Below are positions 26,919-35,070 of a DNA stretch of 64,000 nucleotides, one piece after another. Where the stretch lies: the NCBI RefSeq assembly GCF_009617895.1, contig NZ_BLAW01000001.1, forward strand, positions 2,285,001-2,349,000. Reading direction: 5' to 3'. The position numbers were made by a program, and so were the translations under genes. Position 1 is the first letter of the stretch. Each line of letters starts with the position of its first letter. The stretch is from Prolixibacter sp. SD074. GTDB taxonomy: Bacteria; Bacteroidota; Bacteroidia; Bacteroidales; Prolixibacteraceae. Below the pieces are notes generated by a model. The model did not search any database and was not told the origin of the DNA. It saw only the letters and a program-made list of their open reading frames with translations.

Positions 26919-27454
26919 TCGGCGGAGAATTCAAAGGAAGGCATTTCAGTCCCGGTTCCAACTTTAAAGCAAGGCCAACAACCGATTTTGCCAGGGAAAA
27001 CCTGTTCAACATTCTTATCCACAAGATTGATTTGGAAGAGATGTCCGTGTTGGATTTGTTTGGCGGAACGGGGAGCATCACACTGGAGTTCGTTTCACGC
27101 GGATGCGGAAAAGTTACCTGCGTGGAAAAAAACTACCGCCACTTTTCGTTTATCCAGTCAACGGTTAAAACACTCGGTGCTGAAAAGGCAGTTCACCTGA
27201 TAAAAGGCGATGTATTTCGCTTCCTTGAAAAGAGTGCAGGAAAGTATGATCTAATATTTGCCGATCCGCCATATGCTCTTCCCAACCTGGAAACCTTGCC
27301 CAACCTGATATTCCAGCATGAGTTGTTGACATCCGGGGGTATTTTCATCCTGGAACATGGAAAAGCAAACCATTTTGAGTCACATCCCCGTTTTTCAGAA
27401 TTGCGTAAATATGGAAGTGTTCATTTTTCAATGTTTTCACAAGAAAAAGATTAA
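26909..27454 (+). CDS. rsmD: 16S rRNA (guanine-966-N2)-methyltransferase
   Basis: It methylates G966 of 16S rRNA using S-adenosylmethionine. The 181 residues start with MRIIGGEFKGRHF, the usual N-terminus. The SAM motif is VLDLFGGTGSITLE (about residues 47-60) and the catalytic motif is FADPPYALP (about 116-124; DPPY). Length is normal. It is the last gene of the operon before the two tRNA-Asp genes. Confidence 0.95.
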   Translation: MRIIGGEFKGRHFSPGSNFKARPTTDFARENLFNILIHKIDLEEMSVLDLFGGTGSITLEFVSRGCGKVTCVEKNYRHFSFIQSTVKTLGAEKAVHLIKGDVFRFLEKSAGKYDLIFADPPYALPNLETLPNLIFQHELLTSGGIFILEHGKANHFESHPRFSELRKYGSVHFSMFSQEKD

Positions 27455-27514
27455 GTATCTTCATCGAATCGTTTCCCTGTTTATTTACGGAAAATTGGTA
27501 AAAAAAAACGGGGA

Positions 27515-27549
27515 TAGATTTGCAGTTAAAGAAACAAGCTATATATTTG
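27515..27549 (+). promoter_or_regulatory. Promoter of the tRNA-Asp pair
   Basis: TTTG at 27519-27522 and TATATTTG at 27542-27549 are separated by 19 bases, an ideal -33/-7 spacing. A second -7-like octamer TAGATTTG (27515-27522) overlaps the -33 element. The start point would be about 70 bases ahead of the first tRNA. Confidence 0.7.
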
Positions 27550-27624
27550 CATCGCCTTTAAAAATAAGGCAGGGCACAATGTCCGGTTCTTTCATATTTT
27601 GTGAACGTTTTCCTGAAAACACAC

Positions 27625-27701
27625 GGTCTGGTAGTTCAGTTGGTTAGAATACATGCCTGTCACGCATGGGGTCGCGGGTTCGAGTCCCGTCCAGACCGCC
27701 A
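27625..27701 (+). tRNA. tRNA-Asp (GTC), copy 1
   Basis: The cloverleaf is complete: acceptor stem GGTCTGG/CCAGACC, D-loop AGTTCAGTTGGTTAGA, anticodon GTC in CCTGTCACG, T-loop GGTTCGAGTCC, discriminator G and an encoded CCA (27699-27701). Confidence 0.97.
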
Positions 27702-27727
27702 ATAAAAAAATAAAGGAAAACGATTTT

Positions 27728-27801
27728 GGTCCGGTAGTTCAGTTGGTTAGAATACATGCCTGTCACGCATGGGGTCGCGGGTTCGAGTCCCGTCCGGACC
27801 G
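27728..27801 (+). tRNA. tRNA-Asp (GTC), copy 2
   Basis: Identical to copy 1 except for one compensated pair in the acceptor stem (GGTCCGG/CCGGACC). The discriminator G is at 27801; CCA is not encoded. Only 26 bases separate the two copies, so they share a precursor. Confidence 0.97.
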
Positions 27802-27802
27802 C

Positions 27803-27836
27803 AAAAGCCCCGGAATTATTTCTGGGCTTTTGTGTT
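27803..27836 (+). terminator. Terminator of the tRNA-Asp pair
   Basis: The hairpin AAAAGCCCCGGAA/TTTCTGGGCTTTT with a short loop is followed by TGTTTT immediately behind the second tRNA. Confidence 0.8.
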
Positions 27837-27928
27837 TTATGAAGTGCCCACATCCATCCTGTTCAGCGATACGCTCCCATTCCATTCAACAATTCACAGA
27901 AGATGTAAGCGAGCCGGATCAGACCATA

Positions 27929-28864
27929 TCAATCCTCCACGGAAATCAAATGCTCCTCCGTTAATATTTTCTCGCCTTTCCAGCGATAAGCAGTCAATTT
28001 TCCGGTTGTTGCTACACAACTGTCTACGCAGCATAGATTGGACTGCGGAATAGCACAGCAACCGGAAAGGCAATAGTGTCCAAAGAATACGGGTGGCTGG
28101 TCTTCGGAGTAAGGTTCAAAACGCGGAATAATTTCCGGAGGGACCGAATAATCAGGCAAAACAAACTTATTGCCAAAAGACAGGCTTTTGAATGTTTTCC
28201 CGGCAGGCGGTTCCCACCAGTTCATCCGGAAAGTCCTCCGGGGCATTCCCCGGGTGTCTTTAACAATCAAATCAGCCGGAGTGCGATATTCAAGGCCCTT
28301 CAGTAAGTGATAAATTACTTCCGATGCAGGATGGCCGTTTTCATGTATATCCCGGAGGAAGCGCTTCTTTAGCCTTTCATTTGGAAGGGTTTCCTTCAAA
28401 TAATCAATTTCAGCATCATTCCAATAAGCATGCGCCACCCGGATTTCCCCCAGATCGAGAAAAAGAGGCAGCGTCCGCAACCACTTCAGGTAATCTTTCC
28501 AAAGCGCTTTATCGTTTTTAAACTGATTGAGTGTTTTACTGATTTGGTTTCGGTTGCCGGAAATATGCCGGCCCAGATACATTCCTCCTGAATCCTTTAT
28601 ATGATATAAAACAGCCGCATATTCATGGTTTCCCAGAATAGCATGAGCAGTTCCGGCTTCGACCATTCCCCTGACAATTTCCAGGGTTTCCCTGATCTCT
28701 GGTCCGCGGTTGATAAAATCGCCTACAAAAACAGCCATGCGTTTCTTATGCCGCCAAATCCCGTCGATTTGCTCATAGTTGAGTTTTCTGAGTAACTTCT
28801 TCAACAGTTCAGCGTAACCATGTACATCACCAATGATATCGTAGAATGGAGTTGTATCCTTCAT
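27929..28864 (-). CDS. Metallophosphoesterase (PPP-type)
   Basis: A 311-residue calcineurin-like phosphoesterase. The metal-binding motifs are in order: DIIGDVHG (about residues 9-16), VGDFINRGPE (about 44-53) and LGNHEYA (about 75-81), the GDxHG, GDxxxRG and GNHE signature of the PPP family. The C-terminal part (FFGHYCLSGCCAIPQSNLCC) carries another His. It may be a protein phosphatase or a nucleotide phosphatase of the PrpA/ApaH type; the substrate is unknown. The start is the ATG at 28864, because the 26 codons before it look unlike the family. Confidence 0.88.
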   Translation of the reverse strand: MKDTTPFYDIIGDVHGYAELLKKLLRKLNYEQIDGIWRHKKRMAVFVGDFINRGPEIRETLEIVRGMVEAGTAHAILGNHEYAAVLYHIKDSGGMYLGRHISGNRNQISKTLNQFKNDKALWKDYLKWLRTLPLFLDLGEIRVAHAYWNDAEIDYLKETLPNERLKKRFLRDIHENGHPASEVIYHLLKGLEYRTPADLIVKDTRGMPRRTFRMNWWEPPAGKTFKSLSFGNKFVLPDYSVPPEIIPRFEPYSEDQPPVFFGHYCLSGCCAIPQSNLCCVDSCVATTGKLTAYRWKGEKILTEEHLISVED

Positions 28865-28940
28865 GGGCAGTAAAATTAAAAAATATTTATTGGAGAATAT
28901 AAAACAACAGACAATCTCTTTATGTATAGTCGACTTGACC

Positions 28941-28973
28941 AAAAAGGCCGCCTGTGTAACATACAGACGGCCT
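28941..28973 (-). terminator. Terminator of the galT-galK-transporter operon
   Basis: On the minus strand a hairpin AGGCCG...CGGCCT with an inner CTGT/ACAG pairing is followed by TTTTTGG, 25 bases past the transporter stop. Confidence 0.85.
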
Positions 28974-28997
28974 CGACTATTTTTGGCTCACAATAAA

Positions 28998-30221
28998 TTA
29001 AACAGTGCGGATTTTCGACCCTTTGGCCGCAAAGAAAATCAGATAGAGATAATAGATGAACAGTAAGCTAATAGCAGCAATAATGCCTAAATAATCCTGA
29101 ACGGCCCCCATCATGGGAGTTAGGATAGCCGCACCAATTACCGCAGTAGAAATCACTCCGGATGCCACTTTGGCAAGTGGCCCCAAATCTTCCAGCGCCA
29201 GACTGTAAATGGTAGGCCACATGATAGAGTGGAACAAGCCGGTACCCAGGAACAGTATCAGGGCAACCTGTCCTGCATTAACGCCAATAGACAGTGAAGC
29301 ACCTAACAAGATAATACCACCGATGGCACACAAGGTAAGAATCTGGCGGGCAGTGAACCGACGAAGTATGAAAACACCGGCTAAACGGCCAACCATCAAA
29401 CCACCCCAGTAATATTTCAACATGTCGGTACGCTCAATAGCTGATAGATGAAGGCCGAGCTCCCTGGAATAATCAGCAAAGAAACTGGGAATACCAATTT
29501 CAATTCCCATATAGAAGAAAATAGCCAGGGAACCTAACCAAACGTGCGGATATTTGAATGCACTAGATTTGTATTTCTTCGGCTTAATTGCCTGATCTTT
29601 ATCCTCTTCTTCAATTTCAGGAAGTTTCAGAAAAAACAGGATAACCAAAATAACCACAGCAATAATTGCCAGGACAACAAAAGGTTTTTGTACCTGCGTT
29701 GGTTCCATCACACCTGATGAGCCGCTGTCAGAAATAATCAACATTGATACAAAAATCGGGGCAATAACGGTTGCCACTGAATTCAGGAAGTTAGCGAGCG
29801 TCAAGCGGCTTGCAGCAGTCTTTTCGGGGCCGAGAGCATTTACATAAGGATTGGCCACGACCTGCAGAATCACAATTCCAACAGCAAATATGGCAACACC
29901 AAATAAGAATGGAATGTACCCAACTGCTACTAGTGGAATACATGAAATTACCCCAACGGCAAGCAGGGCAACCCCCAGCAATACACCTTTTTTGTAACCA
30001 ATCCGGTGGATAAGAAATCCTACAGGAATAGACAAGGCATAGGCACCATAAAAAAATGAATTCGGTAATTGTTTCAATACTTTTCCGTTGGGGAGATTAT
30101 CAAGCCTGAATGCATCCTTTAGAAAGTCGATCATCGAATTGTTCATGGTAGTCATGAAGCCAATCATGAAGAACAGTGCCGACATGACTATCAACGGGAA
30201 CAAATACTTATTTTTACTCAT
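28998..30221 (-). CDS. Sugar MFS transporter, probably glucose/galactose:H+ symporter
   Basis: A 407-residue protein with about twelve membrane helices. The N-terminus (FPLIVMSALFFMIGFMTTMN) and the segment VVANPYVNALGPEKTAASRL are hallmarks of the FucP/GluP branch of the major facilitator family (FHS family), which imports fucose, glucose or galactose with protons. It is the last gene of the gal operon, 30 bases after galK, so galactose is the likely substrate. It acts in the inner membrane. Confidence 0.92.
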   Translation of the reverse strand: MSKNKYLFPLIVMSALFFMIGFMTTMNNSMIDFLKDAFRLDNLPNGKVLKQLPNSFFYGAYALSIPVGFLIHRIGYKKGVLLGVALLAVGVISCIPLVAVGYIPFLFGVAIFAVGIVILQVVANPYVNALGPEKTAASRLTLANFLNSVATVIAPIFVSMLIISDSGSSGVMEPTQVQKPFVVLAIIAVVILVILFFLKLPEIEEEDKDQAIKPKKYKSSAFKYPHVWLGSLAIFFYMGIEIGIPSFFADYSRELGLHLSAIERTDMLKYYWGGLMVGRLAGVFILRRFTARQILTLCAIGGIILLGASLSIGVNAGQVALILFLGTGLFHSIMWPTIYSLALEDLGPLAKVASGVISTAVIGAAILTPMMGAVQDYLGIIAAISLLFIYYLYLIFFAAKGSKIRTV

Positions 30222-30251
30222 TTTGTATAGTTTAAGATTTCGTATTATTGA

Positions 30252-31541
30252 TTAGAGCTCTAACTTAATCGAACCTTTCGAGCGAATGAATAAAGTATGG
30301 CATTTCCCTTTTCCGTACACGTGCTCTAATGTTTTAACGTATTCGGCCAGCTTATCTTGTGGAACAAAGGCCTGAATGGTACCACCAAAACCACCACCGT
30401 GAACACGCCAGGCTCCGCTTCTTTTCAAAACCAGTTCGCTCAATGCCAGGGCCAATGAAACAACTTGTTCATCTTTATGGACGACGTCAAAAATATTTTG
30501 GTTGTACATGTAGGAACTGTATCCCGATTCCACAACCATTTTCAGAAACGCCTGAAAATCGTTCTTCTCCAGTGCAGCAACCTGATCGACCACGCGTTGA
30601 TTGTCACCATGGAAGTGAATCGCCCGAAGAATAGCACGGTCACCAGTTTTTTTGCGAATTTCCGGAATCTTATCAATTACTTGCTCCAGCGTAACCTCCC
30701 GAAGCACTTTTGCTCCCAGCTCAGCAGCAACTGCTTTCATTTCGGTTGGCAACGATGCATATTCAGCTTGTGAAGCAGGGTCGTCATGGCCGCCGCCAAC
30801 ATCGGTAATAACCAGTGCAAAACCCGTCGAAACAAAATCAAAGTCAACTTTTTTTACAATTGGGTTCGCCGGATCCTTAAAATCGATTGTAATCAAACCG
30901 CCAACGGAACAAGCTGTCTGATCCATCAAGCCACAAGGCTTTCCAAAAAAATTGTTTTCAGACCATTGACCGATCATGGCGTTTTCAACAGCGCTCATCT
31001 TTCCATCATTAAATAGATGGTTAACTATGGCACCAATCAAAACTTCAAAAGAGGCAGATGAACTCAGGCCTGAGCCTTTAGGGACACGGCCTTCAATGCA
31101 GGCATTGAACCCGTCTATTTCAAAACCATTTTCTTTCATTCGGGCACAAATCCCCTTAACCAACGAAGACGAAGTATAAAACTGTGATCCGTCAATACCA
31201 AGGTTGGAAAGATCGACCTGAAATTCTGGATACCCGGCAGATTTTATTTTGATAATATTGCTGTCATTTTTGGCAGCCACAGCAATCATATCCAGGTTAA
31301 CAGCTCCGGCCAAAACCCGGCCGTGATTGTGGTCGGTGTGGTTCCCGCCAATTTCGGTACGCCCGGGCGAGCTGAACAATTCGACATCGTCCTGTCCGTA
31401 CATTTTTTTAAACTCGTCCATTAAACGGGCGTACCGGTCAGCCTGTTCACTTAACGTTTCTGCGTTCGTTCCATACAATTCGTTGAACAACGAGTTCTCC
31501 CCACCATTTATTTTTTCAATTAATGCACTAATCTTTGCCAT
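30252..31541 (-). CDS. galK: Galactokinase
   Basis: It phosphorylates galactose with ATP, the first step of the Leloir pathway. The 429-residue GHMP kinase carries the galactokinase signature GRTEIGGNHTDHNHG (about residues 60-74), the ATP-binding motif PKGSGLSSSASFEVL (about 154-168) and the C-terminal motif RVHGGGFGGTIQAF. Length is somewhat above the E. coli form and usual in Bacteroidota. It lies 18 bases downstream of galT. Confidence 0.97.
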   Translation of the reverse strand: MAKISALIEKINGGENSLFNELYGTNAETLSEQADRYARLMDEFKKMYGQDDVELFSSPGRTEIGGNHTDHNHGRVLAGAVNLDMIAVAAKNDSNIIKIKSAGYPEFQVDLSNLGIDGSQFYTSSSLVKGICARMKENGFEIDGFNACIEGRVPKGSGLSSSASFEVLIGAIVNHLFNDGKMSAVENAMIGQWSENNFFGKPCGLMDQTACSVGGLITIDFKDPANPIVKKVDFDFVSTGFALVITDVGGGHDDPASQAEYASLPTEMKAVAAELGAKVLREVTLEQVIDKIPEIRKKTGDRAILRAIHFHGDNQRVVDQVAALEKNDFQAFLKMVVESGYSSYMYNQNIFDVVHKDEQVVSLALALSELVLKRSGAWRVHGGGFGGTIQAFVPQDKLAEYVKTLEHVYGKGKCHTLFIRSKGSIKLEL

Positions 31542-31559
31542 AGTTTTATTGAAGTTTAA

Positions 31560-32615
31560 TTATTTATTGATTTGCGCTTTATAATGTACATCCGACAGGT
31601 CACGCAAGCGTTGTGCGGCCTGTTCTGCCGTAATATCACGCTGCGGGGTTGCCAGCATTTCGTAACCCACCATGAATTTTTTTACCGTGGCCGACCGCAA
31701 CAATGGCGGATAAAAATGCATGTGCAAATGCCATTCCGGATGGTGTTTGCCATCAGTAGGTGCCTGGTGCAATCCGGCAGAATAAGCAAATGACGTTTCA
31801 AACAAATTATCATATTTCACTGTCAACTTCTTGTAAATATCAGCCAGCCCATCTCTTTCATTTTCGTTTAACTGAAGAATGTTTTGAACCGGGCGTTTGC
31901 TGATAATCATTCCTTCAAATGGCCAAACTGCCCAATAGGGTATAAGAGCAAGAAAGTAATCGTTCTGAACAAGTAGCCGTTCTTCTTTTTCCAGCTCTGC
32001 CTGCAGATAATCCCCTAATAGTGTCCGTCCATGCTTTTCGAAATATGCTTTCTGGGCAACCGATTCCTTTGCTGGCTCGACCGGTACTGATGAAGAAGAC
32101 CAGACTTGACCATGCGGGTGAGGATTCGAACAGCCCATAATAACTCCTTTATTTTCAAAAATCTGGACATAATTAACAAAGTCTTTACGTCCCAGTTCCT
32201 CATACTGCTCGCACCAAACATCTACAACTTTGCGGATATCTTTCACGTCCATTTCGGGGATAGTCTGACTGTGATCTTCACTAAAGCAAATTACCTTGCA
32301 AATTCCACTTTCACTTTTAGCCTGAAAAAGATCGCCCTCATCCACCCCTCCATCCGGAGTATCGCTCAATAAGGCACTAAAATCATTAGTAAAAACAAAC
32401 GTTCCTTTATAATCCGGGTTTTTATGTCCCCCTGCCCTTTCATTACCGGCACATAAATAGCATGACGGGTCGTATTTGGGCCTTTCGCCCACCAACGCCT
32501 TTTCAACTTGTCCCTGCCACGGCCGTTTTGAGCGGTGGGGAGAAACCAATATCCATTCATTTGTCAACGGGTTTAACCGGGTGTGCGGATGATCTTTACT
32601 GTTAAAATTACTCAT
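31560..32615 (-). CDS. galT: Galactose-1-phosphate uridylyltransferase
   Basis: It exchanges UMP between UDP-glucose and galactose 1-phosphate. The 351-residue HIT-superfamily enzyme carries the active-site motif [12 protein letters not shown] (about residues 160-171; the second His carries UMP). Metal ligands are expected in [12 protein letters not shown] (about 56) and in the C-terminal [13 protein letters not shown]. It is the first gene of the operon, 19 bases after a set of ACTGGTA repeats that probably bind the regulator encoded upstream. Confidence 0.97.
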   Translation of the reverse strand: MSNFNSKDHPHTRLNPLTNEWILVSPHRSKRPWQGQVEKALVGERPKYDPSCYLCAGNERAGGHKNPDYKGTFVFTNDFSALLSDTPDGGVDEGDLFQAKSESGICKVICFSEDHSQTIPEMDVKDIRKVVDVWCEQYEELGRKDFVNYVQIFENKGVIMGCSNPHPHGQVWSSSSVPVEPAKESVAQKAYFEKHGRTLLGDYLQAELEKEERLLVQNDYFLALIPYWAVWPFEGMIISKRPVQNILQLNENERDGLADIYKKLTVKYDNLFETSFAYSAGLHQAPTDGKHHPEWHLHMHFYPPLLRSATVKKFMVGYEMLATPQRDITAEQAAQRLRDLSDVHYKAQINK

Positions 32616-32633
32616 TTCCTCAATTTTTATCCA

Positions 32634-32660
32634 ACTGGTAGGTACTGGTAGGCTAATTTA
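32634..32660 (-). promoter_or_regulatory. Operator and -7 region of galT
   Basis: On the plus strand 32634-32652 reads ACTGGTAGGTACTGGTAGG, two direct copies of ACTGGTAGG. The first 12 bases also match the operator upstream of galM. A -7-like TAAATTAG (minus strand, 32653-32660) abuts it, so a bound repressor would cover the transcription start. Confidence 0.65.
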
Positions 32661-32708
32661 TGGATAATTGTTATTTTCCCTGACCAATTTTTTGTGTTAT
32701 AAAACACA

Positions 32709-33725
32709 CTACAATGATTTTCGCCGGATCAACGAAGATGGATTACTTAACTGTAATTTGGAACGGTCCGAGATCATCTTGGCCAACGTTTTTCCCATTT
32801 GCACAAAATCCGTTGAAATTGTTGTAATTCCACCAGCAACAACTTCCTTCAAAACCGTGTCGTTAAAAGAAACCAACCCCAAATCTTCACCCAATTTCAA
32901 TTTCGCTTCGGCTGCTTTCTTCACCATTCTCACCAGGTTCCGATCCGACATCACGAAGTAGGCTTCTCCCTTTTTCACTTTCCGGTTACTAAGCGAGTAA
33001 ATAACCTCGTATTCAATTTCATTTTCTTCACAAAAGCGTTTGAAACCATCAACCCTTCCTTCCGGTTCCTTCCCACCCGGAAAATGCATCACCAGCCGAT
33101 CGTACTTTTTTAGCAGATCTTTTCCATCCTGCAGTGCATCAATAACATCCTGTTCAAAGTCCTGATAAATTACGGGGTACCCTTCCAGATCGGCTTTTTC
33201 CCGATCGAGAATATAAACCCTATCGTGGGGAAGATGGCGAATTACCTGGTTCGTATTATCGAAGGTGGCAGGCATAATCACATACGCGCTGTATTTTCCT
33301 GCGGCTTCCGTTACCAGTTTTTCAAACAGGTTGAAATTAAAGTGATGAAAGTATATATCGACACTGGTTTTGTTGTCCAGCTGGCTGGTAAACGAATTAT
33401 ACAAATCTTCTTTAAAGACATTTAATTCGTCGAAAAGGACAAATATCCGCTTCTCATAATCGAGGACCGTACTGTCTATATAATATCCCTTCCCAGGAAC
33501 CGAAGACACAACTCCTCTTGCTTTCAATTCATTAAGGGCAACCATTACGGTGTCACGCGATAAATCAAACGATTGACATATTTCATTCAGCGAGGGAATT
33601 TTGTCACCCTTTTTCAGGTTTCCCTGTTCAATTGCCTTATAAACCGAACTAATGACTTGCCTGTATTTTGGAATACCGGCATTTTCGTCAATCTGGAATA
33701 TATGCTTTAATTTCACGTAATTCAT
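32709..33725 (-). CDS. GntR-family regulator with LacI-type sugar-binding domain
   Basis: A 338-residue DNA-binding regulator. The N-terminal GntR winged helix (about residues 10-75: YRQVISSVYKAIEQGNLKKG, then SFDLSRDTVMVALNEL) is joined to a periplasmic-binding-protein-like sensor, as in AraR of Bacillus. It lies between galT and galM, so it is expected to control the galactose genes, probably as a sugar-relieved repressor. The start is the ATG at 33725 (MNYVKLKHIF); a TTG four codons upstream is less likely. The intergenic region with galM holds a perfect ACTGGTA palindrome, so autoregulation is possible. Confidence 0.9.
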   Translation of the reverse strand: MNYVKLKHIFQIDENAGIPKYRQVISSVYKAIEQGNLKKGDKIPSLNEICQSFDLSRDTVMVALNELKARGVVSSVPGKGYYIDSTVLDYEKRIFVLFDELNVFKEDLYNSFTSQLDNKTSVDIYFHHFNFNLFEKLVTEAAGKYSAYVIMPATFDNTNQVIRHLPHDRVYILDREKADLEGYPVIYQDFEQDVIDALQDGKDLLKKYDRLVMHFPGGKEPEGRVDGFKRFCEENEIEYEVIYSLSNRKVKKGEAYFVMSDRNLVRMVKKAAEAKLKLGEDLGLVSFNDTVLKEVVAGGITTISTDFVQMGKTLAKMISDRSKLQLSNPSSLIRRKSL

Positions 33726-33782
33726 GACCAAAAACAATATATTTATTAACTACAAAGGTGAAAAAAAATGCATAATTTTACG

Positions 33783-33811
33783 ACTGGTACCTACCAGTAT
33801 GTTTAAATTTA
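33783..33811 (+). promoter_or_regulatory. Operator and -7 region of galM
   Basis: ACTGGTACCTACCAGT (33783-33798) is a perfect inverted repeat with 7-bp arms. It lies 5 bases ahead of TAAATTTA (33804-33811), a near-consensus -7 box, so it sits between the -33 and -7 elements. The half site ACTGGTA recurs twice at the galT promoter. Confidence 0.75.
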
Positions 33812-33850
33812 CGCAAAATTTTTAATGAAATACTCTAATCCAATAAGCCC

Positions 33851-34900
33851 ATGGAATTAATACGAGAAGAATTCGGAAAATCAACTAAAGGGGAGAAAGT
33901 TTTCCTTTACAAACTACGTAATGACAATGGAATTACCGTCAACCTAACAAATTACGGCGCCATCATTACATCGATCGAAACTCCTGACAAGAAGGGGAAA
34001 TTCGACAATGTAGTACTGGGATTTTCATCACTGAGTGATTATTTAAGCAAAGAATATCTCGATAACTGCCCGTATTTTGGATGTGTTGCCGGACGGTATG
34101 CCAACCGGATTGCTAAAGGCAAATTCACCCTCGATGGAAAGGAATACACATTAGCTGTAAATAATGGCCCAAATCACCTGCATGGGGGAATAACCGGTTT
34201 TGATAAAGTACTGTGGGCACCACACAAGATTGAAAAACCCGACATAATAGGCGTTGAGCTGAAATACCGCAGTGTTCATATGGAAGAAGGCTATCCTGGC
34301 AACCTGGATGTAACCGTTATTTATACCCTGAACCACAAAAACGAGTTTGGGATTGAGTACAAAGCTGAAACCGATCATCCAACCGTGGTTAACCTGACAA
34401 ACCACATATACTTCAACCTAACGGGAAAACAGGAAAATATTCTGCACCACAACCTGAAACTCCATACCGGTCGTTGTACCGAAACCGATGAAACCCTCAT
34501 ACCTACCGGGAAAATAAACGAGGTAACCGGAACCCCATTCGATTTTACTGAAGAACGTGAACTGGGCTCAAAAATTAAGGAGCTGAAAGATGGGTACGAT
34601 CTGAATTTTGTACTGGATAGCGATGGGAAAAAGTTGAAAAAAGCAGCTGTATTGTCGGAAGAATCGACAGGAAGGACCCTTGAGGTATTGACAACCGAAC
34701 CAGGAATTCAGCTTTACACTGGTTATTATATCCCAAACATAAAAGGTAAAAACGGCGAACAATTCGGTCAGTATGCTGGTGTTGCCCTCGAAACACAGCA
34801 CTATCCTGACTCTCCAAATCATCCGGATTTTCCATCCACAGAGTTACGGCCCGGTGGCCCGTTCCATTCGAAAACCGTCTATCGCTTTGGCACGAAATAA
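33851..34900 (+). CDS. galM: Aldose 1-epimerase (mutarotase)
   Basis: It interconverts the alpha and beta anomers of galactose and so feeds galactokinase. The 349 residues contain GRYANRIAKGKF (about residues 78-89), the catalytic His regions NGPNHLHGG (about 104-112) and NLTNHIYFNLTG (about 182-193), and the catalytic Glu in GVALETQHYPDSPNHPDF (about 316). No signal peptide is present, so it is cytoplasmic. It is divergent from the gal regulator and controlled by the operator at 33783. Confidence 0.95.
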   Translation: MELIREEFGKSTKGEKVFLYKLRNDNGITVNLTNYGAIITSIETPDKKGKFDNVVLGFSSLSDYLSKEYLDNCPYFGCVAGRYANRIAKGKFTLDGKEYTLAVNNGPNHLHGGITGFDKVLWAPHKIEKPDIIGVELKYRSVHMEEGYPGNLDVTVIYTLNHKNEFGIEYKAETDHPTVVNLTNHIYFNLTGKQENILHHNLKLHTGRCTETDETLIPTGKINEVTGTPFDFTEERELGSKIKELKDGYDLNFVLDSDGKKLKKAAVLSEESTGRTLEVLTTEPGIQLYTGYYIPNIKGKNGEQFGQYAGVALETQHYPDSPNHPDFPSTELRPGGPFHSKTVYRFGTK

Positions 34901-34916
34901 ATAACATACCCGCAAA

Positions 34917-34950
34917 CAACAGCCTGAATACACAAAATCAGGCTGTTTCA
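34917..34950 (+). terminator. Terminator of galM
   Basis: A hairpin with AACAGCCTGA and TCAGGCTGTT arms and a 10-base loop is followed by a T-rich stretch, 17 bases past the galM stop. Confidence 0.8.
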
Positions 34951-34998
34951 CGTTTATTTCAGGCTTTAAAATATTTTTCTGATTACCGGAAATTTCCA

Positions 34999-35006
34999 TA
35001 ATTTTG
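34999..35006 (+). promoter_or_regulatory. -7 box of the acyl-CoA synthetase gene
   Basis: TAATTTTG fits TAnnTTTG and lies 64 bases before the chosen ATG. No clear -33 TTG is seen. Confidence 0.5.
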
Positions 35007-35070
35007 GATCTTGCTTAACAAAAAAAATTCCTTTACTCCGGTTTCCGCCGATAGAAAAAACAAACAACCG

